A stretch of DNA of 64,000 bases from Nonlabens sp. GTDB taxonomy: Bacteria > Bacteroidota > Bacteroidia > Flavobacteriales > Flavobacteriaceae. Below, one piece after another: positions 36,510 through 45,525 of this stretch. The DNA is taken from NCBI GenBank assembly GCA_020630715.1, contig JAHDIQ010000005.1, forward strand, positions 58,138 to 122,137, written 5' to 3'. The position numbers and the translations under genes were made by a program. Numbering within the stretch: position 1 is the stretch's first letter; every line of letters begins with the position of its first letter. The notes below the pieces were generated by a model. It was not told where the DNA came from. It saw only the letters and a list, made by a program, of their open reading frames with translations, and ran no database searches.

Positions 36510-38289
36510 AAAAGTCGACTATTTTTTGGGCTTTTGAAACTCCTACAATTTCGGTGAGTTCATTTTTACTAGCATCTTTAATTCTGCTTACAGATCTAAA
36601 GTGTTTTAATAACTCAATGGCCGTTTTCTCACCTATTCCTGGAATGTTATCTAGTTCTGTTTCAATAGCTTGCTTACTACGTTTATTGCGATGGTGCCTG
36701 ATCCCAAAACGGTGTGCTTCATTACGCATTTGCTGGATCACCTTTAAGGTTTCTGATCGTTTATCTAAATATAACGGTACTGGATCATTAGGATAAAACA
36801 GCTCTTCTAGCCGTTTTGCGATTCCTATAATCGTAATTTTACCACGTAATCCTAATCGATCTAAAGCTTTTAATCCACTAGAAAGTTGGCCTTTTCCTCC
36901 ATCCACAACAACTAGTTGAGGTAGCGGTTCATTTTCTTCTAGCAGTCTGCGGTAACGTCTATGAACTACTTCTTCCATACTTGCAAAATCGTCAGGACCT
37001 TCTACCGTTTTGATATTAAAATGGCGGTATTCTTTTTTGCTAGGTTTGCCGTTTTTAAAAACCACGCAAGCTGCTACAGGATTAGTTCCTTGAATATTTG
37101 AATTGTCAAAACATTCTATATGTCGCGGCTCTTCATCCAGTCGTAAATCACCTTTCATTTGTGCCATGAGTCTTTTTACATGACGATCTGGATCTACTAT
37201 TTTAATAGTTTTAAACTGCTCCTGACGGTAGAATTTTGCATTGCGTAATGATAGATCAATGATCTTTTTCTTATCGCCTAATTGTGGAATGGTAACTTTA
37301 ACTAATTCACCTAAATCTACTTTAAACGGTACATAGATTTCTTTGCATTGTGAATTGAATCGCTGGCGCAATTCTACAATTGCCATTTCTAGCAATTCTT
37401 GATCCGTCTCGTCTAGTTTCTTTTTAATTTCTAGAGTGTGTGATCTTATAATCGCGCCGTGTGATAGTTGTAAATAATTCACATAAGCATGTGTTTCATC
37501 AGTGAGAATAGTAAACACATCCACATCAGTGATTTTAGGGTTTACTACCGTAGATTTAGACTGGTATTTTTTAAGAATTTCTAGTTTATCTTTAATGCGT
37601 TGTGCATCCTCAAACTGCATGTTTGCCGCCAGCTCCATCATCTGACTTTCAAAATGTTTTGCCGCATTTTTATAATCTCCTTTTACCAGTCTACGCACAT
37701 TTTCAATATTATCCATATAGGATTGCTCAGTTTGTAACGCTTCACAAGGTCCTAGACAATTTCCTATGTGATATTCCAGACACAGTTTATACTTTCCAGC
37801 ATCGATTTTCTCTGCACTAAGATCATATTTACAAGTGCGTAATTGATACAATCCTTTTATTAAATCCAGCAAAGCGCTCACTGTTTTTACACTAGAAAAT
37901 GGACCGTAATATTCACTGCCATCTTTAATTAGTCTACGAGTAAGAAATACTCTAGGAAATCGCTCGTTTTTAATGCATAACCACGGATAGGTTTTATCAT
38001 CTCGTAACATGATATTATATCGCGGATTCCTATTTTTAATCAGCGAGTTCTCTAGTAACAACGCATCCATTTCTGTTTCTACCACAATGTGTTCAATCTT
38101 CACGATCTTTTTAACCATCGCAGCGATGCGATAGCTATCATGTTTTTTTGTAAAATAGGATGAAACCCGTTTTTTAAGATTTTTTGCCTTTCCTACATAG
38201 AGCAATTTCTCATCTTTATCATAATACTGATAGACTCCTGGAGAATGCGGTAAAATCTTAATTTGAACCTCTAGTGGCGTTTGTTCCAT
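36490..38289 (-). CDS. uvrC: Excinuclease ABC subunit C
   Basis: The nuclease of UvrABC nucleotide-excision repair, making both incisions. The 599-residue protein shows the GIY-YIG domain (PGVYQYYDKDEKLLYVGKAK near 14), a UVR motif (about 205-240), the RNase-H-like C-terminal nuclease (ECFDNSNIQG, VVVDGGKGQL) and tandem HhH motifs near the end (LDNIPGIGEKTAIELLKHF). The patatin gene follows with overlapping ends. Confidence 0.96.
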   Translation of the reverse strand: MEQTPLEVQIKILPHSPGVYQYYDKDEKLLYVGKAKNLKKRVSSYFTKKHDSYRIAAMVKKIVKIEHIVVETEMDALLLENSLIKNRNPRYNIMLRDDKTYPWLCIKNERFPRVFLTRRLIKDGSEYYGPFSSVKTVSALLDLIKGLYQLRTCKYDLSAEKIDAGKYKLCLEYHIGNCLGPCEALQTEQSYMDNIENVRRLVKGDYKNAAKHFESQMMELAANMQFEDAQRIKDKLEILKKYQSKSTVVNPKITDVDVFTILTDETHAYVNYLQLSHGAIIRSHTLEIKKKLDETDQELLEMAIVELRQRFNSQCKEIYVPFKVDLGELVKVTIPQLGDKKKIIDLSLRNAKFYRQEQFKTIKIVDPDRHVKRLMAQMKGDLRLDEEPRHIECFDNSNIQGTNPVAACVVFKNGKPSKKEYRHFNIKTVEGPDDFASMEEVVHRRYRRLLEENEPLPQLVVVDGGKGQLSSGLKALDRLGLRGKITIIGIAKRLEELFYPNDPVPLYLDKRSETLKVIQQMRNEAHRFGIRHHRNKRSKQAIETELDNIPGIGEKTAIELLKHFRSVSRIKDASKNELTEIVGVSKAQKIVDFYGDENE

Positions 38290-38321
38290 AGCTGTGTAAA
38301 GTTAGGGATTTTATGGATTTC

Positions 38322-38335
38322 GCTTTCGCGAAAGC
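38322..38335. repeat. GCTTTCGCGAAAGC palindrome (intergenic, uvrC/thioredoxin)
   Basis: Perfect core in the divergent intergenic region between uvrC and the thioredoxin gene. The right arm GTAATA matches other copies; the left arm is TTTC. Confidence 0.92.
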
Positions 38336-38403
38336 GTAATAAATCAATTACCATTTTTATAACTCAAACTATTGATGATCTGTACTAACTTTGAAAATAA
38401 AAA

Positions 38404-38697
38404 ATGTCTTCTTTTAACGATATCATTGATACAAATACTCCAGTGTTAGTAGATTTTTATGCTACCTGGTGCGGTTCATGCCAAACCATGATGCCAGTTT
38501 TAGAACAGCTTAAAAAAGATCTAGGTGATGATGTGAAAATCATTAAAATAGACGTCGATAAAAACAAATCACTAGCTACCAAATTTCAAGTACGTGGTGT
38601 TCCTGCTTTTTTAATTTTTAAAAATGGCAAGCAAGTATGGCGTGGTGCAGGCGTGCAACCATTGCATGAATTAAAAAGCCAGATTGCAAGAGCCTAA
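38404..38697 (+). CDS. Thioredoxin
   Basis: A 97-residue thioredoxin-fold reductant with DFYATWCGSCQTM (active-site CGSC rather than CGPC) and the cis-proline in VRGVPAF. It has no signal peptide and is therefore cytoplasmic. Its TAA shares a base with an ATG for the DUF2237 gene, so the two may be co-transcribed. Confidence 0.9.
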   Translation: MSSFNDIIDTNTPVLVDFYATWCGSCQTMMPVLEQLKKDLGDDVKIIKIDVDKNKSLATKFQVRGVPAFLIFKNGKQVWRGAGVQPLHELKSQIARA

Positions 38698-38732
38698 TGA
38701 TATTTCTACATAAAATAAACGACACAGTATTT

Positions 38733-39164
38733 ATGAAATATCTATTAATACTTCCATTACTTTTATTCTCAACATTATTTATGGCACAAGAACAGCAATC
38801 ACCACAAAATGTTTTAGGAACAGCTTTAGAATCTTGCTGTAATGATCCTATGACGGGTTACTGGCGCGACGGATTTTGTCGCACAGCAACTGAGGATCGT
38901 GGGACGCATGTAGTTTGCGCCATCATGACCGAGGAATTTTTGACTTACACAAAAAAACGAGGCAATGATCTTTCTACACCTAATCCTGCTTACCGTTTTC
39001 CAGGATTAAAACCTGGTGACAAATGGTGTTTATGTATCCTTAGATGGCTAGAGGCAGAAAAAGCTGGAGTCGCGCCACAGATAGTATTAGAATCTACAGA
39101 TGATGCAGCCTTAAAGTATACCAACTTAGAATTACTAGAAAAATATGCGGTCGTAAAGTATTAA
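38733..39164 (+). CDS. DUF2237 family protein with signal peptide
   Basis: DUF2237 proteins carry NVLGTALESCCNDPMTGYWRDGFCRT followed by HVVCAIMTEEFL and YRFPGLKPGDKWCLC; all are present. The function is unknown, with conserved cysteines. Here the domain is preceded by a hydrophobic leader (MKYLLILPLLLFSTLFMAQ), so it should be exported. The ATG at 38733 starts directly at that leader; an earlier ATG at 38697 (overlapping the thioredoxin stop) would add 12 residues. Confidence 0.82.
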   Translation: MKYLLILPLLLFSTLFMAQEQQSPQNVLGTALESCCNDPMTGYWRDGFCRTATEDRGTHVVCAIMTEEFLTYTKKRGNDLSTPNPAYRFPGLKPGDKWCLCILRWLEAEKAGVAPQIVLESTDDAALKYTNLELLEKYAVVKY

Positions 39165-39625
39165 CTACGCCAGCTATCACCTTTAAGCTTTGTAGCAGCA
39201 ATAATTACATCCATTCTGGAAATTTGACCTATGAGTTGACCATTCTCTGTTACAGGAAAACGGCGGTGTCCAGATTTTAAAAATCGAGATGCCGCGTCAA
39301 AGATATTCGTCTCGGCATCAATGGTAGCTACCTCTGTGGTCATATAATCTGATACGACACGATCGCCTACAGGCATATTGTGATAGCGACTTTCACTAAT
39401 CACGTGCATTAAATCTGTGTCGCTTATAATACCTACTAGATTTTTTTGATCATCTACTACTGGTCCACCAGTGATGCGTTGTTTTAGTAAGGTGTCCATA
39501 ACATTAGAAACGCCTTGATCTGGTGAAAATGTTACCAGTTTACGGGTCATATAGTCTTTCACTTGAACTGCTTGCTGGCTAGAAGAAGATGTTGTTCTTC
39601 TTGCTGTAAAATTTTTAATACCCAT
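39161..39625 (-). CDS. CBS domain-containing protein
   Basis: A 154-residue protein of two tandem CBS motifs (about 25-80 and 88-145: VKDYMTRKLVTFSPDQGVSNVM, VSDYMTTEVATIDAETNIFDA). CBS pairs bind adenine nucleotides and gate a partner. There is no attached catalytic domain, so it is a stand-alone sensor. The basic N-terminus (MGIKNFTARRTTSSSSQQ) is low complexity. It is convergent with the DUF2237 gene, with 4 bp of overlap. Confidence 0.85.
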   Translation of the reverse strand: MGIKNFTARRTTSSSSQQAVQVKDYMTRKLVTFSPDQGVSNVMDTLLKQRITGGPVVDDQKNLVGIISDTDLMHVISESRYHNMPVGDRVVSDYMTTEVATIDAETNIFDAASRFLKSGHRRFPVTENGQLIGQISRMDVIIAATKLKGDSWRS

Positions 39626-39781
39626 AACTACTTGATTTTAAAATGAGTCTTAAGATACACATTTTTAAGTAATTGTTGAAATACGATATTTTAACTAAAA
39701 CGACTTAAAATTTAACTAAACCATTTAAGGTGGTATTGAAAATCAAATTACTTTTAATTTGTATTTTTAAAGTCATTCATT

Positions 39782-39883
39782 ATGGCAAATAAACCAGCAA
39801 AAGGCCCGAAAAACTTCGGTAAACCTTTCTCTAAGCCAGTTGCAATACTTGCAAAGGCTAAGAGACAAGCTCCAAAAAAGTAG
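39782..39883 (+). CDS. Putative 33-residue basic peptide
   Basis: A short open reading frame from ATG to TAG encodes a Lys/Pro-rich peptide starting MANKPAKGPKNFGKPFSKP and ending KRQAPKK. It lies in the 347-bp gap between two genes on the other strand, and a hairpin with a T-run lies 57 bp downstream on the same strand (39941-39969). The upstream sequence has a TAATTTG-like element. The codon choices look coding rather than random, and the strong plus-strand terminator has no other gene to serve. Function unknown. Confidence 0.55.
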   Translation: MANKPAKGPKNFGKPFSKPVAILAKAKRQAPKK

Positions 39884-39940
39884 TCTTGTCTCCATTAGGA
39901 TCTTTTGTAGTTCCTACTTTTAAAAACAGTTAAAGCAAGG

Positions 39941-39969
39941 CCGCTTCCTTAAAAAAGGAGCGGTTTTTT
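39941..39969 (+). terminator. Intrinsic terminator downstream of the 33-residue ORF
   Basis: CCGCTTCC and GGAGCGG pair with one bulged base around TTAAAAAA and are followed by TTTTTT on the plus strand. The opposite strand lacks a T-run after the stem, so the terminator serves plus-strand transcription. Confidence 0.7.
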
Positions 39970-39972
39970 ATA

Positions 39973-41289
39973 TTACTTTTTATATCTCAATTCATTTGCC
40001 TTTACCGTATAATCAAAAACAAAATCACCTTTCTTATCATAGATGTTTAATTTTAAGACACGATCTGTACGTTCACCGCTTACTTCTATAATACCAAAAT
40101 TGTGTTCATAGAAATACTTATCTGCTACCTGTAAGGTATTGCCTTCATCTCGTCTTTGATGCGTCCCAGAGGTTAATGGCGAGCAGGTAATATCTATTAA
40201 AGGATACGCATCATCACGGTCCATTCTAGAGATTTCTGTGTGATGGCGATCACCGCTTAAAAAAATCACACCTTCTATTTTTGAGTCGGCTAGGCGTTGT
40301 AATAGGTATTCTCGTTCACCAGGATAGGTGGCATAGTTCTCATATTTTGCCGCAGTACTAATGACCTGTCCACCACTTACGACGATTTTAAATGGTGCAC
40401 GACTAGCTGTTAACGCATCGATTAACCAGTCTACTTGCTCTTTCCCAAAGTATGCTTTCTCTGGATTAGGATCACGATTAGGTGCGCGATGGTACCGATT
40501 ATCTAGCATAAAAACTTCCACATCATTCCATGCAAAATGCTGGGTAACACCACCATTTCCTACGGCATTTGTATTTAGATTTCCCCAGTAATCATTAAAG
40601 GCTTTTTCTGCTAGTTTTTTATTGACATAACTGCGATCGCTGTCGTTAGGACCGTAATCATGATCGTCCCACGTGGCATAATTATGGACACTTCCTAGCA
40701 GTGCTTGTAATTCTGGAGTCGTTCTAGTATGTCTATGTCTATGTCTTAATCCACGATCTGTTGTAAAATCTGGCGTGCGTAAATAGGTGTTATCACCTAG
40801 CCATAACATCACATCTGGATCTTTATCTAGTATGGAGTCAAAGATTTCATAACCACTACCATAAGGTCTAGGCCTATCATCGCGCTCTTCATTAATAAAG
40901 CTACAGGAACCTATCGCCATCTTAAAATCTGGCGGATTTGTACGATACTGCCATAAGGATTGTGTCTGGAATTCTAGTGGATAATCTCTCGCCACTAGTT
41001 GATCGTTGATATATAATTTATAGGTGTACGTTGTTCCATATTCCACGTCGCTAGGTGTTAATTTTGCGATCAGGTCACCTGTTGATGTGGTGGTTGCTGT
41101 TGTGGTGAATCGTTCCTTTTCGCCATGAGCATAGTAACCTATTTTTACATCTGCTGGTTGTGTGGTTTGCACCCAGATGAGTGCTTCTCTAAAATCAGAA
41201 TAACCTACCATAGGTCCTGATTGCAACAAATTTTCTTGAGCAAAAACACTGCTAGCAACTAGTAATAAAAGGATAAAAATTCTCATCAT
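39973..41289 (-). CDS. PhoD-family alkaline phosphatase-like protein
   Basis: A secreted metallophosphoesterase of 438 residues of the alkaline phosphatase D family. It has a signal peptide (MRIFILLLLVASSVFAQ), an N-terminal fibronectin-like region (about 25-110) and the metal motifs GSCSF, WLGDNTYLRTPDF, TWDDHDYGPNDSD and GDRHHTEI. The family hydrolyses phosphodiesters or monoesters outside the cytoplasm. The second ATG (MRIF) is an equally good start. Confidence 0.88.
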   Translation of the reverse strand: MMRIFILLLLVASSVFAQENLLQSGPMVGYSDFREALIWVQTTQPADVKIGYYAHGEKERFTTTATTTSTGDLIAKLTPSDVEYGTTYTYKLYINDQLVARDYPLEFQTQSLWQYRTNPPDFKMAIGSCSFINEERDDRPRPYGSGYEIFDSILDKDPDVMLWLGDNTYLRTPDFTTDRGLRHRHRHTRTTPELQALLGSVHNYATWDDHDYGPNDSDRSYVNKKLAEKAFNDYWGNLNTNAVGNGGVTQHFAWNDVEVFMLDNRYHRAPNRDPNPEKAYFGKEQVDWLIDALTASRAPFKIVVSGGQVISTAAKYENYATYPGEREYLLQRLADSKIEGVIFLSGDRHHTEISRMDRDDAYPLIDITCSPLTSGTHQRRDEGNTLQVADKYFYEHNFGIIEVSGERTDRVLKLNIYDKKGDFVFDYTVKANELRYKK

Positions 41290-41371
41290 TTATGTATTTA
41301 CTACAAAGGTCACACAACCGTTGCAATGATCTTCTTATGATAGTGTTATTTTTAAGTAAATAGATGTGGTG

Positions 41372-41395
41372 ATTACGCTTTCGCGAAAGTGTGAT
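41372..41395. repeat. Extended palindrome variant (intergenic, upstream of retropepsin-RimK cassette)
   Basis: Left half identical to the 24-bp extended palindrome; the right half reads GAAAGTGTGAT, two transitions away from perfect symmetry. Core GCTTTCGCGAAAGT at 41377-41390. Confidence 0.85.
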
Positions 41396-41502
41396 CTCTA
41401 AGAACTCCATTTATTCCACTCCATTTTTCTACTTTATATTTAACCTTAATTTAATGAATGTGAGAATAAAATTAAGCGCATATTTACACGCTAATTAAAT
41501 CG

Positions 41503-41940
41503 ATGGCAATGGCCAGAAAAAAAATCATCATCGGTAGGACAGATCGGGCAGATTTTCCCGAGTTACGTTTCCTTAATATTGATATTAAAGTGGATACAGG
41601 AGCTTATACGTCCAGTATTCATTGCACTAATATTGCCGAAGAAGATGGCGCAATCGTGGCTACTTTTCTAGATCCCATGCATCCTAAATACAATGATGTA
41701 AAGATGTATTTTGAGGATTATGAAATCACTACGGTGCGCAGTAGCAATGGTATGATAGAAAAACGCTACGAGGTTCAATCAATTATTAGATTATTTAAAA
41801 AAGATTATAAAATCACTTTAACCTTAAGTGATCGCATTGCGATGAGGTATCCCGTACTTTTAGGACGTAAGTTTTTAAGTAAAAAATTTATCGTTGATCC
41901 AGAATTACAGGATGTTTCTTATCTTCAAACCCAATCATGA
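41503..41940 (+). CDS. Retropepsin-like aspartic protease (ATP-dependent zinc protease family)
   Basis: A 145-residue protein of the COG4067 retropepsin-like family often annotated ATP-dependent zinc protease. It carries the aspartic protease signature VDTGAYTSSIH (Asp31-Thr-Gly) and the YPVLLGRKFL strand near the C-terminus, a single-domain arrangement that must dimerise. It overlaps the RimK-type ligase gene by 4 bp (ATGA), and that gene overlaps the aspartoacylase gene. Such trios suggest addition and removal of an amino-acid or glutamate tag. Confidence 0.82.
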   Translation: MAMARKKIIIGRTDRADFPELRFLNIDIKVDTGAYTSSIHCTNIAEEDGAIVATFLDPMHPKYNDVKMYFEDYEITTVRSSNGMIEKRYEVQSIIRLFKKDYKITLTLSDRIAMRYPVLLGRKFLSKKFIVDPELQDVSYLQTQS

Positions 41941-42809
41941 ATTTATACATACTCTCTAGAGCGCCTAAATTATACAGCACCAGCCGTATGGTGGAAGAAG
42001 CGCAAAAAGCCGGACACAAAGTGTCGGTAATTGACCCGTTAAAATGTGATATTAAGTTAGAGCGTCACAAACCTAGTGTTTATTATAAAGGACAGCGCCT
42101 TTTAAAACCAGATGCTATAATCCCTAGAATAGGCGCCTCAATTACTTTTTATGGAACCGCGATTGTGCGGCAATTTGAGAGTATGAATTGTTTTACAACG
42201 GTTACTTCACAATCACTGGTACGCAGTCGGGATAAGCTACAAAGTTTACAAAAACTTTCTAGTGCTGGTGTAGGAATGCCTAAGACGGTTTTTACAAACT
42301 TTGGTAAGCATACAGACCAGATCATTGAAATGGTAGATGGTCCACCAGTGGTGATTAAAGTTCTGGAAGGAACACAAGGAATAGGTGTAAATCTAGCAGA
42401 GGATTATGAAAGCGCCGAAACTATTCTGGATGCTTACAACACCATGGAATCCAGAGTTATTGTTCAAGAGTTTATTGAAGAAGCTGGTGGCGCAGATTTA
42501 CGTGTTTTTGTAGTAGGTAATAAGGTAGTAGGAGCTATGAAAAGACAGGCACAAGCAGGAGAATTCAGGTCTAATTTACACCGTGGTGGTAGTGCTACAT
42601 CTATTAAATTATCAAGAGAAGAAGAGCTTACAGCCATTGCTGCTGCAAAATCCTTAGGTTTAGGAGTATGTGGTGTAGATTTATTACAAAGTAAGCGCGG
42701 TCCTTTAGTTTTAGAAGTAAATAGTTCTCCTGGATTAGAAGGAATAGAAGGAGCAACTAAGTACAATATTGCAGGTGCAATTATTAAATATATTGAGCGT
42801 AGTTTATAA
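41937..42809 (+). CDS. rimK: RimK-type ATP-grasp amino-acid ligase
   Basis: An ATP-grasp ligase of 290 residues resembling RimK, which adds glutamate to ribosomal protein S6. The N-terminal MNLYILSRAPKLYSTSRMV and the ATP-grasp segments DKLQSLQKLSSAGVGMPKTV, VIKVLEGTQGIGV, QEFIEEAGGADLRVFVVG and VLEVNSSPGLEGIEG are clear. In E. coli RimK acts on S6, but the neighbours (retropepsin-like protease and aspartoacylase-like hydrolase) also suit a dedicated peptide-modification cassette. It overlaps both neighbours. Confidence 0.88.
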   Translation: MNLYILSRAPKLYSTSRMVEEAQKAGHKVSVIDPLKCDIKLERHKPSVYYKGQRLLKPDAIIPRIGASITFYGTAIVRQFESMNCFTTVTSQSLVRSRDKLQSLQKLSSAGVGMPKTVFTNFGKHTDQIIEMVDGPPVVIKVLEGTQGIGVNLAEDYESAETILDAYNTMESRVIVQEFIEEAGGADLRVFVVGNKVVGAMKRQAQAGEFRSNLHRGGSATSIKLSREEELTAIAAAKSLGLGVCGVDLLQSKRGPLVLEVNSSPGLEGIEGATKYNIAGAIIKYIERSL

Positions 42810-43765
42810 TGATGACTGACTTAACCATTTTAGGAACTACTATTAAAGCAGGCTCTAGCCACAGGCTTAACTTTAATATGGCAAAGCTGTATAACGCTAC
42901 AAATGTTGAGGTTCCCGTAATTATTGAGCGATCTAAAAAGGATGGTCCTGTAGTTTTAATAATGGCTGGATTGCACGGTGATGAGGTGAATGGAATAGAG
43001 ATAGTACGTCAACTTATTGCTAGAGGATTTAATAAACCCGTTACAGGAACTATCATTTGTATGCCAGTGATAAATATTTTTGGCTTTTTAAACATGCAAC
43101 GGGAATTCCCAGATGGTAGAGATTTAAACCGCAGTTTTCCGGGTTTTAAAAACGGATCACTAGCAGGTAGATTTGCTTATCAATTTGTTCATGAAATACT
43201 GCCACATATAGATATTGTGCTGGACTTTCATACCGGTGGTGCGCAGCGTTTCAATGCGCCACAATTACGTATTGAGCCAGATGCTGATAAGGCTAATGAA
43301 CTAGCAAAATATTTTAAAGCACCTTTTTTAATTCAGGCAAAACGTGTTAAAGGAACCTTGCGCGCGACCTGTTCTAAATTAGGTAAAACGTACCTCTTAT
43401 ATGAAGGTGGAAAATCAGGAAACAGCGATAAACAAATTATAAAAATAGCGGTTCAGGGAACTTTACGAGTACTTAACGCGCTTAAAATGTTACCAGCAGA
43501 CACTGTGATTCCAGAGGTAACAGAAGAAACCGTAGTCATTAAAAATTCAAAATGGGTGCGTGCGGCGCATTCAGGGATGTTTCACCCTAAAGTACCTTAC
43601 GGTAAAAAAGTGGTAAAAGGTGAATTTATTGCAACGATTACAGATCCGTACGGGACTTTTAGACACAAGGTAAAAGCTTCAAATGACGGGTATTTGATTA
43701 ATGTCAATCATAGTCCCATGGTTTATCAAGGCGATGCCATTTTTCATATCGCTAGAAATGAATAA
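42809..43765 (+). CDS. Succinylglutamate desuccinylase/aspartoacylase family protein
   Basis: An M14-like zinc amidohydrolase of 318 residues. Zinc ligands are visible in HGDEVNG (His and Glu) and DFHTGG (His), with the arginine in GRDLNRSFPG; the C-terminal half (about 235-318) is a lipoyl/barrel-like domain (HPKVPYGKKVVKGEFIATITDPYG). The family removes acyl or amino-acid groups from amides. It is third in the cassette, with overlapping start and stop, and its end overlaps the 5-FTHF cyclo-ligase gene by 8 bp. Confidence 0.86.
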   Translation: MMTDLTILGTTIKAGSSHRLNFNMAKLYNATNVEVPVIIERSKKDGPVVLIMAGLHGDEVNGIEIVRQLIARGFNKPVTGTIICMPVINIFGFLNMQREFPDGRDLNRSFPGFKNGSLAGRFAYQFVHEILPHIDIVLDFHTGGAQRFNAPQLRIEPDADKANELAKYFKAPFLIQAKRVKGTLRATCSKLGKTYLLYEGGKSGNSDKQIIKIAVQGTLRVLNALKMLPADTVIPEVTEETVVIKNSKWVRAAHSGMFHPKVPYGKKVVKGEFIATITDPYGTFRHKVKASNDGYLINVNHSPMVYQGDAIFHIARNE

Positions 43766-44327
43766 ACAAGAGTTAAGAAAACAATACCTGGCAAAACGAA
43801 AGACACTTTCTAAAAATGAAGTTGAAGAAAGAAGCATCGCTATTGCTAATCAGATCTTAAAATTAGACATTTGGGATTATCAAAACTACCATTTGTTTTT
43901 ACCTATTCAAAAACAAAACGAAGTCCAAACAGATGCTATCCTAAATATCATCATGGGTAAGGACAAAAATGTAATCATCTCAAAAAGTAATTTTGAAGAT
44001 TTTTCAATGACACATCACTTACTTACAGATGCCACTCAATTAAAAATCTCAAAATATGGTATTCCAGAACCTATAGATCCTTCGTTTAATGTGGATGAGA
44101 AAGACATTGATGTTGTTTTTGTACCATTACTAGCATTTGATCATCATGGGCATAGAATAGGTTATGGAAAAGGTTTTTATGATCGTTTTCTAAGTAAATG
44201 CCGACCAACTACAAAAAAGATTGGTCTGTCGTTTTTTGAACCTTTAGATCACGAGATACCTACAGGCGACAAGGATTTACCCTTAGATGTAGTAGTTTCT
44301 CCTTATCAGATTTTTAATTTTAAATGA
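43758..44327 (+). CDS. 5-formyltetrahydrofolate cyclo-ligase
   Basis: Converts 5-formyl-THF to 5,10-methenyl-THF with ATP. The 189-residue form from ATG 43758 begins MNKQELRKQYLAKRKTLS, the conserved family N-terminus, and contains VFVPLLAFDHHGHRIGYGKGFYDRFLS near the C-terminus. A longer reading frame opens at 43701 inside the preceding gene, but the added residues do not look like the family, so the internal ATG is preferred. Confidence 0.93.
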   Translation: MNKQELRKQYLAKRKTLSKNEVEERSIAIANQILKLDIWDYQNYHLFLPIQKQNEVQTDAILNIIMGKDKNVIISKSNFEDFSMTHHLLTDATQLKISKYGIPEPIDPSFNVDEKDIDVVFVPLLAFDHHGHRIGYGKGFYDRFLSKCRPTTKKIGLSFFEPLDHEIPTGDKDLPLDVVVSPYQIFNFK

Positions 44328-44425
44328 TCATGAGGCTTTAAAGGTGCTCATATTAAGTTTTTATTTATTAATTTGCTGTTGAAAGAGTAACATAAAGCGT
44401 AACGTTTGTTTTCCCTAGAACATCA

Positions 44426-45523
44426 ATGTTAGATAAAAAACCTAATGACCTGCAAGCACAGCTTGAGGATAAATCTTATTTTTTAAATGAGATTGCCGCT
44501 ATGACCAAAACTGGTTCTTACAGTGGAAATGCTATAACTGGTGAAGGATTTCTAGACCCTATAGCAAGAACCATTCTTGAAATTCCTTACGATTATAAGA
44601 TTACACTGGAAAACACCTTGAGATTTCACGTTGACAAAAAAAAGGCGTTGGCTCTTTTTGAAGGCTGTTTGAAAGGAATTGCTTTTGATGAAGAAATTGA
44701 AATGTGTAAATATGATGGGACTAAGTTTTGGGTAAAAGCTTCTGGTAAGCCCTACAAAAGCAGTACTGGTAAAATCATCGGATTCCGTGGGGTATTTACA
44801 AGTATTGATTTATGGGTTAAAAATACCGTCAAGGCTCAAAAGCATGCGCATATTATTAGTGCTCAAAATGATCGCTTACTGCATTTTGCTCATATTGTAT
44901 CTCATAATTTAAGGTCACATGCGAGTAATTTACAACTTACTCTACAAACATTTGAGGATATAGATGATGCAACAGATTATAAATTGTTTCAAAACTACCT
45001 AGTAGATATTTCATCTAATCTCAATAGAACATTAGAGCATCTCAATGAGGTAGTAATAGTTCATACACAGCGCAAAGAACAAGAAAATATTGACATTGAA
45101 GGTTATCTTAAAAAAACACTATCGACCTATGACAAACAGTTAAAAGAAGCTAATGCTGAGGTTGTTTATGATTTTGCAGAATTAATGTCCTTTGACTACG
45201 TGCCTTCCTTTTTTGAAAGTATTATAGATCATTTGATGAGTAACGCTATAAAATATCGCGCTATTGATAGAGATTTGAGAATAACCATAAAGACTAAGGT
45301 TAAAGACGGTAAAAAAATACTACAATTTAAAGACAATGGTTCAGGAATAGACCTAGCTAAAAATGGCGATAAGATTTTTCAAATGTATCGTACCTTTCAT
45401 GATCGTGAAGATTCACTAGGTGTAGGATTGTTTTTAATAAAAAATCAAGTGGAATCTTTAGGTGGTGATATAAAAGTAAAGAGCGAATTAGGTACAGGAA
45501 CTAAATTTAGTGTAAGATTCTAG
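44426..45523 (+). CDS. PAS-domain sensor histidine kinase
   Basis: A cytoplasmic sensor kinase of 365 residues with an N-terminal PAS-like domain (about 15-130, IEMCKYDGTKFWVKASGKPY), a HisKA helix with the phosphoacceptor in HIVSHNLRSHASNL (His160) and an HATPase with NAIKYR, FKDNGSGIDL and GVGLFLIKNQVESLGG. There is no membrane segment. The paired response regulator follows after 2 bp. Confidence 0.92.
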   Translation: MLDKKPNDLQAQLEDKSYFLNEIAAMTKTGSYSGNAITGEGFLDPIARTILEIPYDYKITLENTLRFHVDKKKALALFEGCLKGIAFDEEIEMCKYDGTKFWVKASGKPYKSSTGKIIGFRGVFTSIDLWVKNTVKAQKHAHIISAQNDRLLHFAHIVSHNLRSHASNLQLTLQTFEDIDDATDYKLFQNYLVDISSNLNRTLEHLNEVVIVHTQRKEQENIDIEGYLKKTLSTYDKQLKEANAEVVYDFAELMSFDYVPSFFESIIDHLMSNAIKYRAIDRDLRITIKTKVKDGKKILQFKDNGSGIDLAKNGDKIFQMYRTFHDREDSLGVGLFLIKNQVESLGGDIKVKSELGTGTKFSVRF

Positions 45524-45525
45524 TT

